The notes beneath the pieces were generated by a model. That model did not search any database. It was not told where the DNA came from and saw only the letters and a list, made by a program, of their open reading frames with translations. 64,000 bases of DNA from Sphingobacterium sp. UBA5670 (GTDB lineage: Bacteria > Bacteroidota > Bacteroidia > Sphingobacteriales > Sphingobacteriaceae), in the NCBI RefSeq assembly GCF_002420705.1, contig NZ_DIIM01000016.1:158527-222526 (forward strand), written 5' to 3'. Positions 1-9,172 of this stretch are shown here, piece by piece; position 1 is the first letter of the stretch; each line of letters begins with the position of its first letter. The position numbers and the translations under genes were made by a program.

Positions 1-16
1 AGGCTTTTTTTATTCC
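1..16. terminator. Possible 3' half of a terminator cut by the window edge
   Basis: The window opens on a short GC doublet followed by a run of seven T, as in the 3' arm and T-tract of an intrinsic terminator. The matching 5' arm would lie outside the window, so this cannot be confirmed. Confidence 0.25.
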
Positions 17-110
17 TTTATATTTTCTAATTTCATAGGAGTGAATCGTTTTTCTGCCGGGATAAAGGATTCATGGCCTAGCATTTAGCCAATATTAATT
101 AAAACCTATT

Positions 111-2147
111 ATGAAATATTGTAGCAAGATTTTGCTCTTTATAGGTTGTTTTATTGGCATAACCTGTATGGCGCAAACAAAAGAAAAAGTCGATCTCCAA
201 GATTTATTTGAAAGCTTATCGGAAGAACTTCCAGAGGATGCCGATTTGAGCGAGCTGACAGAAAAGTGGTACTACTATCTCGAGCATCCAATTGATCTCA
301 ACAAGACCGATGGAAGAGAACTCACTGAATTACAATTTCTAGATCCTTTATTAATTGAGCAGCTTTTGGAACATAAGACCATTTCAGGGAATTTTATCAA
401 TGTGCTTGAATTACAATCTATTGATGGTTTCAATGAACGGATTGTCAACTTACTGTTACCTTTTGTAAGGATAGGTGCTGAATCTCCCCTTGAAACCCTT
501 AAAGTGAAAAATTTTAAGCAGGAATTTACCCTAAGATACGCTCGGATATTTGAAAAAGCAAAGGGGTATCGTATCCTTGATACAACGAGATCCCGTTATT
601 TAGGCGATGCCAATCGCTATGCGTTAAGATACAGAGCCCAATTAAACGATAGAATTCACCTAGCTGTCAATATGGAGAAAGATGCAGGGGAGCCCTTTTT
701 TAAGGATAAGCAAAAGAAGGGGTTTGATTTCTATGGCATGAGTTTGTCGGTAAAAAACTTTAGCCGATTCAAGAATATTGTGATCGGCGACTACGCATTG
801 CAATTTGGTCAGGGACTTAGCATGTGGAATGGTCTGAATTTCGGCAAAGGTGGATTAGTACAGAATACGGCAAGGCAAGGTATTGGTGTAAAACCCTATA
901 CTTCGTTAAATGAAGTAAATTTTATGCGTGGTATAGCCGGGACATTACAGATGAAGCACGTTGAAATTACACCCTATTTTTCTTATCTATCCATTGATGG
1001 AAAAGTTGACCGTACAATTTCTCCAGCAACGATTTCAACAATAGCAAGTACGGGTCTGCATCGCACTCCAACCGAACAGCGGTACCGTCATGCGGCATCA
1101 CAAATGGCTTATGGATTGAATGTATTGTGGCGCTATAAAAGGCTCAAAGTAGGTGTTCACTTTAATCAAACACAGCTGGATGTCCTGAAAACGAAAGGGA
1201 AGGGGATAAGGCAAGAAGCTGACTTTGAAGGCGATGTTTTGCAAAATATAAGCCTGTATGCCAACTATACCATTCGAAATACCTATTTATTTGGTGAGTT
1301 TGCGAACAGTATGGACGGAGGCTCAGCATGGTTAGCGGGATCTATCATAAGTTTACATCCACGTTTATCATCGGTTATATTGCTTCGGGACTACAAAAGG
1401 AATTTTCATACTTTTTACGGGCAGGGATTTGGTGAATCGGATAATACCTCTAATGAACAAGGTGTTTATTTGGGATTAACTTATCAACTGGGAAGAAAAT
1501 TGGTTTGGTCCAATTACGCGGATCTATTCTGTTTTCCGGGGGCAAGATATCAGGCCGATACGCTCTCTACAGGAGCTGATTTCTTTAGCCAGTTGAGCTA
1601 CATTTGGTATAAAAGAGGACAGCTTTCGTTTCGTTATCGCTACCGACTGAAAGAGGTTAACTACATGGGAGATGGACATACCGAAACAGGACTTGTAAGT
1701 ACGGGGAAACAGCAATTGAGGATGGAGCTACATTATCTCTTAAGTTCCACATGGACTATTCGCTCTCGTATAGAAGCGAATATTTTCCAAAAAGAGTATC
1801 AGGAAAACAGCTTAGGATATATGGTTTACCAGGATGTATTCTGGAAATCTAAAGCTGGAAAATTCAGGTCAAATATGCGGATTGCGTATTTCGATGCAGC
1901 AAGCTATGACAATCGGATCTATGCATACGAACAGGATGTACTGTATGCCTCCGGTTTCGGAATGTACAATACGAAGGGATGGAGAACCTATCTTAATCTA
2001 CAATATCACTTAAGTCGCCATCTTCAGATATGGGCCAAATATGCGCTCTATTATTATCCGGGGAGAGAGACTGTTGGGACTGGATTGGATCAGATCGAGG
2101 GTAACATAAAATCAGAAATAAAGGTACAGTTGAGGTGGCAATTATGA
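111..2147 (+). CDS. Helix-hairpin-helix protein with predicted outer-membrane beta-barrel
   Basis: A signal peptide is visible (residues 1 to about 21, ending CMAQ). Residues about 60-125 look like a ComEA-type helix-hairpin-helix pair (LNKTDGREL, then FINVLELQSIDGF), a fold that binds duplex DNA backbone in other proteins. The remaining 550 residues alternate aromatic and polar residues, as in outer-membrane strands, and end VQLRWQL, a typical barrel terminal strand. The gene overlaps the comEC-like gene by four bases (ATGA), so the two are probably translated together. HHH proteins next to ComEC are common in Bacteroidota. A role as a DNA-handling outer-membrane protein is my inference. Confidence 0.75.
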   Translation: MKYCSKILLFIGCFIGITCMAQTKEKVDLQDLFESLSEELPEDADLSELTEKWYYYLEHPIDLNKTDGRELTELQFLDPLLIEQLLEHKTISGNFINVLELQSIDGFNERIVNLLLPFVRIGAESPLETLKVKNFKQEFTLRYARIFEKAKGYRILDTTRSRYLGDANRYALRYRAQLNDRIHLAVNMEKDAGEPFFKDKQKKGFDFYGMSLSVKNFSRFKNIVIGDYALQFGQGLSMWNGLNFGKGGLVQNTARQGIGVKPYTSLNEVNFMRGIAGTLQMKHVEITPYFSYLSIDGKVDRTISPATISTIASTGLHRTPTEQRYRHAASQMAYGLNVLWRYKRLKVGVHFNQTQLDVLKTKGKGIRQEADFEGDVLQNISLYANYTIRNTYLFGEFANSMDGGSAWLAGSIISLHPRLSSVILLRDYKRNFHTFYGQGFGESDNTSNEQGVYLGLTYQLGRKLVWSNYADLFCFPGARYQADTLSTGADFFSQLSYIWYKRGQLSFRYRYRLKEVNYMGDGHTETGLVSTGKQQLRMELHYLLSSTWTIRSRIEANIFQKEYQENSLGYMVYQDVFWKSKAGKFRSNMRIAYFDAASYDNRIYAYEQDVLYASGFGMYNTKGWRTYLNLQYHLSRHLQIWAKYALYYYPGRETVGTGLDQIEGNIKSEIKVQLRWQL

Positions 2148-4228
2148 AAGAGTTCAGTTTTCTACAAAGATTAGAGCGAGTTCCTATTCTTAAACTTGCT
2201 GCTCCATATGTTGTGATGCTTCTTTTGGCTTCTGTATTGCCAATGTCGGTTCGGGCATATCAATATGTACAACTGGCCTTGATTGTGATGACTTTGCTAA
2301 CGATTTGTTGTTATTTGTTAAAAGGATCAATTCGCAAATATGGTTATACCTGCGCGTATTATGTATCTGTTGTATTATTTGGAATTTGCCAATTTTGGCG
2401 CAATGATCCGTTGGTCTTAAGTAACCATTTCGCCCTTTTAAAAGCGGATAGCTACGTGGTCAAAATTATAGAGGAACCCAGGGCGAGACGGGGGATTGCC
2501 CGTTTTTCAGTAGAAGTAGCCGGGGCTTATAGAAAAGGTGAATTTGTAGAAACTGCAGGTGTGCTCATGTTATCCCTAAAATCAAGCGGGAAAAATAACC
2601 TTCATTTTGGTGACTTACTATGGCTAAAAGGTTCAGTAAGGGAAATAGCCCCACCACTTAACCCGATGGAATTTGATTATCGGAAATACTTGAGGAGACA
2701 CCATATTCAGCATGAGATTTTTGTAGCCGACGGTCGATTTAAGTTGATCAGTCGGAAAGGAACAAGAACTTTTTCGTTGATAGGACTCGCTTTGCAAGCG
2801 AGACGATATTTTATGATTAAGCTTCGGAATCATCTCAAAGAGGATGAAAATTTTGCTATAGCGTCAGCTTTATTATATGGTTCTCGAAGCGATATCAGTG
2901 CCGAAAACATCCAGGCCTTCACCAATACGGGGACGATACATGTGCTGAGTGTATCGGGAATGCATGTCGCTGTTTTATTCGGTTTTTTGTCCCTTATCTT
3001 TAAGCGAATTGCTTGGCCTCCCTATTTTGGATGGCTGCCCTTAATTTTGTTATGGAGTATCATCTGGATGTATGCTTTTATTGCAGGGCTTGATCCGCCC
3101 ATTACGAGAGCAGCTATCATGATTAGTTTTGTCTTATGTGCACAGCATTTTAAACGAAGTTTCTCAAGCTTGAATTCGTTGGTTATTGCGGCAGTATTGA
3201 TTTTGCTTGTGGAGCCTCGGGCCATTACTGATGTGGGATTTCAACTATCTTTTCTAGCCGTTTTAGGTATGATTGTATGTTCGCCGCTTGTCGAGGAACT
3301 TCTTCCCGTTAAAAAGCCTGTATTACGGCTTTTGAGAGATACACTGGCGGTGTCTATTGCCGCGCAGATCCTAACAACGCCACTGAGTCTGTATTATTTT
3401 GGACAGTTTCCAACCTATTTTTTAATAGCCAATCTGCTTGTTGATTTTCCTTCAACCCTAGTCATGTACCTGGGCTTTGTTATGACAATTAATCCGGTAC
3501 AGTGGCTTAATGATTTCATGGGTTTTTTACTGGAACATCTCATTCGTTTTATGGTATATTGTTTGAAGTTTATTGATCATTTGGCTTTTTCGACAATAAA
3601 AATTGCCCCCATGGGACTGGGGCTTTTATTGCTGGCTTACGGTGCAGTCTTTTCTTTTTTGTACGCTTTCCAGTGGAAAGATAAAAGATACGTCTGGTTA
3701 GGGGGATGTTGTGTGCTTGGAATGTTGTTGATATCAGGTCAAAGGTGGCTGGAAAATAATTATGCAGAACGATTTCGGGTTTATAATACGAAACGTGAGC
3801 TGACGATGGGGTATTTCAAAGATGGCCGAGGTATCGTTTACAGCACATTTGATTCTTTACAAGTCGGAGGCCTGCAATATGCATGTGGAAGAGAAATCCA
3901 ATTATTGGCTAAAGAAGACTTGAAGTTTGTGGCTTTGAATGGCCGGGAGCGGGAGAACTATCTTGTAACGCTCCCATTGGGTAAAATAGCTATTCTGTCA
4001 CATGCGAAAGGGACCATGCCACATGCTGATCTCGTGATTGTTAGAAAAGATTTATGCTATGGTTTACCAAGGTTATTGAAGCAAATCAGGCCAAAACTTG
4101 TTATACTGGATGGGTCCAATTCAATGGAACAGTCGCTGCAAACACAACGCATGTTAGATAGTTTGGGGGTACAGAATTATCTCATGAAAGATAATTTTGC
4201 GTATGTTTGGGATAAGGAGAACTTATGA
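2144..4228 (+). CDS. comEC: ComEC/Rec2-family DNA-uptake membrane protein
   Basis: Residues about 1-80 hold several membrane helices, followed by a soluble N-terminal DUF4131-like part (VVKIIEEPRARRG). Next comes the polytopic Competence domain, with the signature VLSVSGMHVAVLFG and a conserved GLDPPITRA. ComEC forms the inner-membrane channel for single-stranded DNA in transformation. I chose the ATG at 2144, which overlaps the upstream stop as ATGA; a GTG at 2135 is possible but less likely. The C-terminal about 170 residues look like a remnant of the metallo-beta-lactamase part but lack an HxHxDH motif, so nuclease activity is not expected from this domain. recQ follows with another ATGA overlap. 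Confidence 0.9.
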   Translation: MKEFSFLQRLERVPILKLAAPYVVMLLLASVLPMSVRAYQYVQLALIVMTLLTICCYLLKGSIRKYGYTCAYYVSVVLFGICQFWRNDPLVLSNHFALLKADSYVVKIIEEPRARRGIARFSVEVAGAYRKGEFVETAGVLMLSLKSSGKNNLHFGDLLWLKGSVREIAPPLNPMEFDYRKYLRRHHIQHEIFVADGRFKLISRKGTRTFSLIGLALQARRYFMIKLRNHLKEDENFAIASALLYGSRSDISAENIQAFTNTGTIHVLSVSGMHVAVLFGFLSLIFKRIAWPPYFGWLPLILLWSIIWMYAFIAGLDPPITRAAIMISFVLCAQHFKRSFSSLNSLVIAAVLILLVEPRAITDVGFQLSFLAVLGMIVCSPLVEELLPVKKPVLRLLRDTLAVSIAAQILTTPLSLYYFGQFPTYFLIANLLVDFPSTLVMYLGFVMTINPVQWLNDFMGFLLEHLIRFMVYCLKFIDHLAFSTIKIAPMGLGLLLLAYGAVFSFLYAFQWKDKRYVWLGGCCVLGMLLISGQRWLENNYAERFRVYNTKRELTMGYFKDGRGIVYSTFDSLQVGGLQYACGREIQLLAKEDLKFVALNGRERENYLVTLPLGKIAILSHAKGTMPHADLVIVRKDLCYGLPRLLKQIRPKLVILDGSNSMEQSLQTQRMLDSLGVQNYLMKDNFAYVWDKENL

Positions 4229-6126
4229 CGCAAGATAGTATATCAATCTTAAGGCAATATTGGGGATTCGATTCATTTAGACCCCTGCAGGAGGAAATTA
4301 TTCAATCGGTCATTTCAGGTAAAGATACGTTAGCTTTATTGCCGACAGGCGGAGGGAAATCGATTTGTTTTCAAGTACCAGCGTTGATGCAAGAAGGGAT
4401 TTGTATTGTCGTAACACCACTTATTGCATTGATGAAAGATCAGGTTGAACATTTGAGAAAAAATGGAATTCAGGCGGTCGCAATTTATTCAGGAATGAAG
4501 AAGAGAGAGGTGGATATTACATTGGATAACTGCGTCTATGGGCAAATTAAATTTCTCTACCTTTCTCCTGAACGTTTGTACAATGATATGGTGAAAGAGC
4601 GCATTCGATTTATGAATGTCAATTTGTTCGCTATAGATGAAGCACACTGTATTTCGCAGTGGGGATACGATTTTAGACCGCCCTATTTGGAGCTTGCGAA
4701 GCTACGGGAACTACATCCTAAGGTGCCTTTTTTGGCACTTACAGCAACTGCTACCGAACGTGTCATTACAGATATACAACAAAAACTGAACTTTCCGGAG
4801 GAAAATGTATTTGTAAAAAGTTTTCTTCGGGATAATTTAGCCTATATGGCCATTGAGGAAGAGGATAAGATGGGACGTATGGTGCGCATTATACATAAGT
4901 TGGGTGGATCTGGTATTGTCTACGTCAGAAACCGTCGGGAGACGCAGGAAATAGCTCGTATTTTGGTTAATAATGGTATATCGGCAGATTATTATCATGC
5001 TGGGCTTTCGGGGCACGAACGGGATCAGAAACAAAAAGGATGGATGGCGAACACTGTTCGCGTCATTGTCGCTACCAATGCGTTTGGGATGGGGATTGAC
5101 AAGCCGGATGTGCGATTTGTGATCCATCTCGATTTACCAGATTCCCTGGAGGCTTACTATCAGGAAGCAGGTAGAGCTGGAAGAGATGGAAAAAAAGCCT
5201 ATCCTGTTATTCTTTATCAGAAGACCGATGAGCGGAAACTTATGGATAATCTGGAAGCAAGTTTTCCTGATATTCCGTTTATCCAGCAGACTTATCATTA
5301 CCTGTGTAATCATTTTCAAATACCCTACGGTTCTGGAGAAGGAGTGACGGTGGATTTTGATGTTGTTACCTTTGCCAAAAAATATCAGCTGCCCTTGGTC
5401 CCGGTTATGAATGCACTGAAGTTTCTGGAGCGGGACACCTGGTTGGTATTGTCTGAAGCTGTAACAATACCTTCCCGCTTTAAGTTTGAAATTGATAGTG
5501 CAGAATTGTATAAAATACAAGTTCAGTATGCAAAATATGATAAGCTTATTAAGGCTATTTTGCGCAGCTATGGCGGTGTATTTGAAAACTATATCCTGAT
5601 CAATGAATATGAATTTGCACGTAAGCTAGGTTTGTCTTATGATCGTATCGTAGCACTATTGAAGTCGTTGGAGACGTTGGAAATCGCGAGCTATTTACCT
5701 TCGACCGATGCGCCACAACTGACCTTTTTACAGAACCGTGTTGATTACAAACATTTACATATCGATCATATTTTTATTCGCGATCGCCATCAGGTGAAGG
5801 AAGCAGAAGTCAATGGCATGATCGGTTATATTGAACACAGCAATTGCCGCAGCCAGTCGCTGTTGTTATATTTTGGTGAGAAAAATGCTGGTTTCTGCCA
5901 AGTATGCGATTTGTGCCTGATCCGAACTCATCAGGAAAACCAACGGACAAGTATAAAAGCGGAAATCAAAAGCAGTTTGCTTGCCGCACCGAAAAATATT
6001 CATGATTTGGTTGCGAGCTTAACGATAGGTACGGAAAAGAAAAGAATAGAGATTATCCGCGATCTTCTGGATGCAGAAAAAATTCGTCTGGAGGATAATC
6101 TCTATTCCTGGAATACCTTGTTTTAA
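4225..6126 (+). CDS. recQ: RecQ-family ATP-dependent DNA helicase
   Basis: This is a 3'-5' superfamily 2 helicase. The Walker A motif TGGGKS is at residues 41-46 and the DEAH box at 138-141. The conserved motif VRVIVATNAFGMGIDKPDVR and the arginine-finger motif QEAGRAGRDG follow. Four cysteines (NC near residue 553, then FCQVCDLC) form the RecQ zinc site, followed by a winged-helix-like end. At 633 residues there is no recognisable HRDC domain, so this is the shorter Bacteroidota RecQ form. The start overlaps the comEC stop. The 3' end meets a convergent gene one base away, with no hairpin between them. Confidence 0.95.
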   Translation: MTQDSISILRQYWGFDSFRPLQEEIIQSVISGKDTLALLPTGGGKSICFQVPALMQEGICIVVTPLIALMKDQVEHLRKNGIQAVAIYSGMKKREVDITLDNCVYGQIKFLYLSPERLYNDMVKERIRFMNVNLFAIDEAHCISQWGYDFRPPYLELAKLRELHPKVPFLALTATATERVITDIQQKLNFPEENVFVKSFLRDNLAYMAIEEEDKMGRMVRIIHKLGGSGIVYVRNRRETQEIARILVNNGISADYYHAGLSGHERDQKQKGWMANTVRVIVATNAFGMGIDKPDVRFVIHLDLPDSLEAYYQEAGRAGRDGKKAYPVILYQKTDERKLMDNLEASFPDIPFIQQTYHYLCNHFQIPYGSGEGVTVDFDVVTFAKKYQLPLVPVMNALKFLERDTWLVLSEAVTIPSRFKFEIDSAELYKIQVQYAKYDKLIKAILRSYGGVFENYILINEYEFARKLGLSYDRIVALLKSLETLEIASYLPSTDAPQLTFLQNRVDYKHLHIDHIFIRDRHQVKEAEVNGMIGYIEHSNCRSQSLLLYFGEKNAGFCQVCDLCLIRTHQENQRTSIKAEIKSSLLAAPKNIHDLVASLTIGTEKKRIEIIRDLLDAEKIRLEDNLYSWNTLF

Positions 6127-6127
6127 C

Positions 6128-6967
6128 TTATTTTTCAACGGGAAGATTTAACTCTTCGCGCCCCCATTCCGACCAGGAACCGTCATATACGCGGATATTC
6201 TCCTGTCCTGTAAGATGACAGGCAAATGCTAAAATGGATGCTGTGATACCAGAACCACAGGAGAAAACGTATTCAGCGCCCGTAGAATTAAAATGATCAA
6301 ATTGTTGTTTCAGTTCCTCTAGAGGTTTGTAAACTATTCCATCGAATAATTCTTCAAAAGGTAAATTCTTCGAATGAGGGATATGTCCACCGTGGAGACC
6401 TTTCCGTGGCTCGGGTACTAAACCACTAAATCGCCCTTTACTTCTAGCATCGAAAATATTGACTTCGGGATTTCGATAATGTGTTAAAATATATGCTTTA
6501 TCTGCATAACGATTTGCTTGAAAATATGCTTTAAAGTTACCGGTCTTTAGCGGTTTTGTATAGTGATCTACGAGCGGAAATTTGTTTTTTTTCCAAGCAG
6601 GTACACCGCCATTTAAAATAAATACCTGTTCAAAGCCCATTACTTTAAACATCCACCAGGCCCTTGGGCTTGAGTATATTCCCCATCTATCGTATAAAAC
6701 GACTGTACTGTTGTGATTGATTCCCAAGTTTTGCATCTCTTGTTCAAATATCGCTGTTGCTACGAGGGTATGCGGCAATTTGGAATTCGCGTCTGAGAGC
6801 TTTCCTTCGATGTCAAAAAATTGAGAATTAGGAAGTACTTCGAATTTGGCATCTTTGATGGATTGGCCAACCTTATCGATGGTACAGTCGAGGAGGATGA
6901 TATCTGTAGATTGTTCCAAAGATTCCTGAAGTTCGGCAGGGCTAATTAAGGTTGATTTGAATGACAT
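6128..6967 (-). CDS. Thiosulfate/3-mercaptopyruvate sulfurtransferase
   Basis: Two tandem rhodanese domains, about 280 residues. The second carries the active-site loop CGSGITA with Cys237; CGSG is typical of mercaptopyruvate sulfurtransferases, whereas classic rhodanese loops are more basic. The first domain is the inactive copy (LYDRWGIYSSPRAWWMF). The enzyme moves sulfur from a donor to thiophilic acceptors in the cytoplasm; the physiological donor is not shown by the sequence. The reading frame extends 12 codons upstream, but the ATG at 6967 gives the family's usual start and lies 21 bases after a good -7 box. It is probably transcribed from its own promoter, just downstream of the rpsA terminator. 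Confidence 0.88.
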   Translation of the reverse strand: MSFKSTLISPAELQESLEQSTDIILLDCTIDKVGQSIKDAKFEVLPNSQFFDIEGKLSDANSKLPHTLVATAIFEQEMQNLGINHNSTVVLYDRWGIYSSPRAWWMFKVMGFEQVFILNGGVPAWKKNKFPLVDHYTKPLKTGNFKAYFQANRYADKAYILTHYRNPEVNIFDARSKGRFSGLVPEPRKGLHGGHIPHSKNLPFEELFDGIVYKPLEELKQQFDHFNSTGAEYVFSCGSGITASILAFACHLTGQENIRVYDGSWSEWGREELNLPVEK

Positions 6968-6987
6968 AACAATAAAGTTTATTGGTA

Positions 6988-7018
6988 CAAAATTACAAAG
7001 CATCCTTATAAAAACAAA
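6988..7018 (-). promoter_or_regulatory. Promoter of sulfurtransferase gene
   Basis: On the minus strand TTTG (7015-7018), a 19-base spacer and TAATTTTG (6988-6995) match the Bacteroidota sigma consensus exactly. The -33 element lies inside the T-tract of the rpsA terminator. Confidence 0.75.
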
Positions 7019-7048
7019 GCGGCTGTCCTTTTGGAACAGCCGCTTTTT
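7011..7048 (-). terminator. Terminator of rpsA
   Basis: Stem GCGGCTGT/ACAGCCGC (7019-7026 with 7036-7043), followed on the minus strand by TTTGTTTT. It ends rpsA and overlaps the next gene's promoter. Confidence 0.85.
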
Positions 7049-7066
7049 ATGGATTGAAATTGCTAA

Positions 7067-8998
7067 TTACTTAGCGTTTTTATCATTTTCCATTTGCTCT
7101 TTCAATTGAGCTAACACATCTAAGTCGCCTAAAGTAGATTTTTCAACAGAATCTTTTACTTTTTTCACAGCTGAAGACTCAGCTTTAGCGTCTTTTTTAC
7201 GGTTGCTAGACTCTTCTTTGCGAGCTTCTTCTTTCTCTTCTTCCCAGATGCGAGAGTGAGAAATTACTAAACGTTTGTTTTCTTTGTTGAACTCGATGAT
7301 TTTGAATGAAGTAACTTCATCAACTTTCAATGAAGAACCGTCTTCTTTAACAGAGTGTTTAGAAGGACAGAAACCTTCAACACCATATTGTAAAGCTACG
7401 ATATCACCTTTGTCACCAACTTTGATCACAGTGCCTTCGTGGATAGAACCTTCAGTAAAGATCGTTTCGAAAGTATCCCAAGGGTTTTCTTCCAATTGTT
7501 TGTGACCTAAAGATAATTTACGGTTTTCTTCATCTAATTCTAAAACAACTACTTCTAATGTTTCACCAACTTTAGTGAATTCGTTAGGGTGGTTGATTTT
7601 TTTAGACCAAGATAAATCAGAGATGTGGATCAAACCGTCGATACCTTCTTCCAATTCAACAAATACACCGAAGTTAGTCATGTTTTTAACAACAGCTGTT
7701 TGTTTAGAACCTACAGGGTAACGCTCAGTGATATTTTTCCAAGGATCTGGAGTCAATTGTTTGATACCTAAGCTCATTTTACGCTCATCGCGGTCTAATG
7801 TTAAGATTTGTGCTTCGATCTCATCACCAACTTTTAAGAACTCTTGTGGAGAACGTAAGTTTTGTGACCAAGACATTTCTGAAACGTGGATCAAACCTTC
7901 AACACCTGGGATGATTTCTAAGAAAGCACCGTAATCAGCAACTGTTACGATTTTACCTTTAACTTTAGAACCAACTTCTAATGCAGTATCTAAAGATTCC
8001 CAAGGATGCTCAGATAATTGTTTCAAGCCTAAAGCAATACGTTTTTTCTCATCATCAAAGTCTAATACAACAACGTTGATTGTTTGATCTAGCGCTAAAA
8101 CTTCTTTTGGATGCTCGATACGACCCCAAGAGATATCTGTGATATGCAATAAACCGTCAACACCACCTAAATCGATGAACACACCGAAATCAGTGATATT
8201 TTTAACTGTTCCTTCTAATACTTGACCTTTTTCTAATTTAGCAACGATTTCAGATTTTTGGTTTTCTAAGTCGTTTTCAATTAATACTTTGTGTGATACA
8301 ACAACGTTTTTGAACTCGTGGTTGATTTTCACAACTTTGAATTCCATTGTTTTACCTACGTATACATCGTAGTCACGGATAGGTTTGATATCGATTTGAG
8401 ATCCAGGTAAGAATGCTTCAACACCTTTGATATCAACGATAAGACCACCTTTAGTACGGCTCTTAACGAAACCAGTAATGATTGCATCATTTTCCAATGC
8501 CTCATTGATAGCTTCCCAAGATTTTTGAGTTTTAGCACGTTTGCGAGAAAGTACTAATTGACCGTTAGCATCTTCTTGAGATTCAACGAATACGTCAACT
8601 TTGTCACCAACTTTTAATTCTGGTAAGTCACGGAATTCTGATAAAGAAACTAAACCGTCAGATTTGAAACCAACATTTAAGACTACGTCTTTGTTGTTGA
8701 TAGAAACTACAGTACCTTCGATAATTTCACCTTGGTTTACTTGGTTGAAAGTATCCGCGTATTGTGCTTCAAGTTTAGCGCGTTCAGCTTCGCTATAATT
8801 TCCGAAACCTTTATCATTTGCATCCCAGTCAAATTCACCTTCTGGTGTGATCCAAGTGTTTGATTTGATTTCGTCGATTAAGTTTGAATCAGCTTCTGAT
8901 TCAATTTTTTCAGTGTCTTTCACTACTTTAGTGTCAGCACCTTGTAGCTCTGCGTTTTTCGCTGCTAATTCTTTTTCTGCTTCTTGTTTTTTTGCCAT
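7067..8998 (-). CDS. rpsA: 30S ribosomal protein S1
   Basis: Six S1 RNA-binding repeats can be read at about residues 90-153, 170-236, 258-326, 343-412, 428-499 and 516-582. The middle ones carry the typical GxVxxITDFGVFxDLGGVDGLxHxxD pattern. An acidic, lysine-rich N-terminal extension (1-80) and a charged C-terminal tail (585-643) are added, so the protein is longer than the 557-residue E. coli S1, as is usual in Bacteroidota. S1 binds mRNA on the small ribosomal subunit. The gene is monocistronic, with its own promoter and terminator. Codon use is biased towards a few codons, as expected of a highly expressed gene. Confidence 0.97.
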   Translation of the reverse strand: MAKKQEAEKELAAKNAELQGADTKVVKDTEKIESEADSNLIDEIKSNTWITPEGEFDWDANDKGFGNYSEAERAKLEAQYADTFNQVNQGEIIEGTVVSINNKDVVLNVGFKSDGLVSLSEFRDLPELKVGDKVDVFVESQEDANGQLVLSRKRAKTQKSWEAINEALENDAIITGFVKSRTKGGLIVDIKGVEAFLPGSQIDIKPIRDYDVYVGKTMEFKVVKINHEFKNVVVSHKVLIENDLENQKSEIVAKLEKGQVLEGTVKNITDFGVFIDLGGVDGLLHITDISWGRIEHPKEVLALDQTINVVVLDFDDEKKRIALGLKQLSEHPWESLDTALEVGSKVKGKIVTVADYGAFLEIIPGVEGLIHVSEMSWSQNLRSPQEFLKVGDEIEAQILTLDRDERKMSLGIKQLTPDPWKNITERYPVGSKQTAVVKNMTNFGVFVELEEGIDGLIHISDLSWSKKINHPNEFTKVGETLEVVVLELDEENRKLSLGHKQLEENPWDTFETIFTEGSIHEGTVIKVGDKGDIVALQYGVEGFCPSKHSVKEDGSSLKVDEVTSFKIIEFNKENKRLVISHSRIWEEEKEEARKEESSNRKKDAKAESSAVKKVKDSVEKSTLGDLDVLAQLKEQMENDKNAK

Positions 8999-9017
8999 TA
9001 ATTAATTTTCTCCTTTT

Positions 9018-9032
9018 TCCTACTTTGTAGGA
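9018..9032 (-). promoter_or_regulatory. Small hairpin in the rpsA 5' leader
   Basis: A perfect six-base stem (TCCTAC/GTAGGA) with a three-base loop lies 20 bases before the rpsA start codon and just after the predicted transcription start. It could affect S1 translation; function is not known from sequence. Confidence 0.4.
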
Positions 9033-9036
9033 GTTG

Positions 9037-9044
9037 CAAAGGTA
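9037..9044 (-). promoter_or_regulatory. -7 box of the rpsA promoter
   Basis: TACCTTTG on the minus strand fits TAnnTTTG. A TTTTG lies 17 bases upstream, slightly closer than the usual 19-21. The leader would be about 33 bases. Confidence 0.6.
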
Positions 9045-9172
9045 CAAAAAAACTTTAAATGCAAAATTTTATTTTTCTTATTTTATTGAAAGACTTTCAG
9101 TTATAAAGGACTTTTTATTCGTATTGGCCGAAAGCTAGATGTTTGTCCTGTTGCTTAACGTGTTCGCTACTC

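Noticed and set aside
7275..8798. Several frames opposite rpsA
   Set aside because: Antisense shadows of a codon-biased gene; they lack starts, motifs and conservation-like composition.
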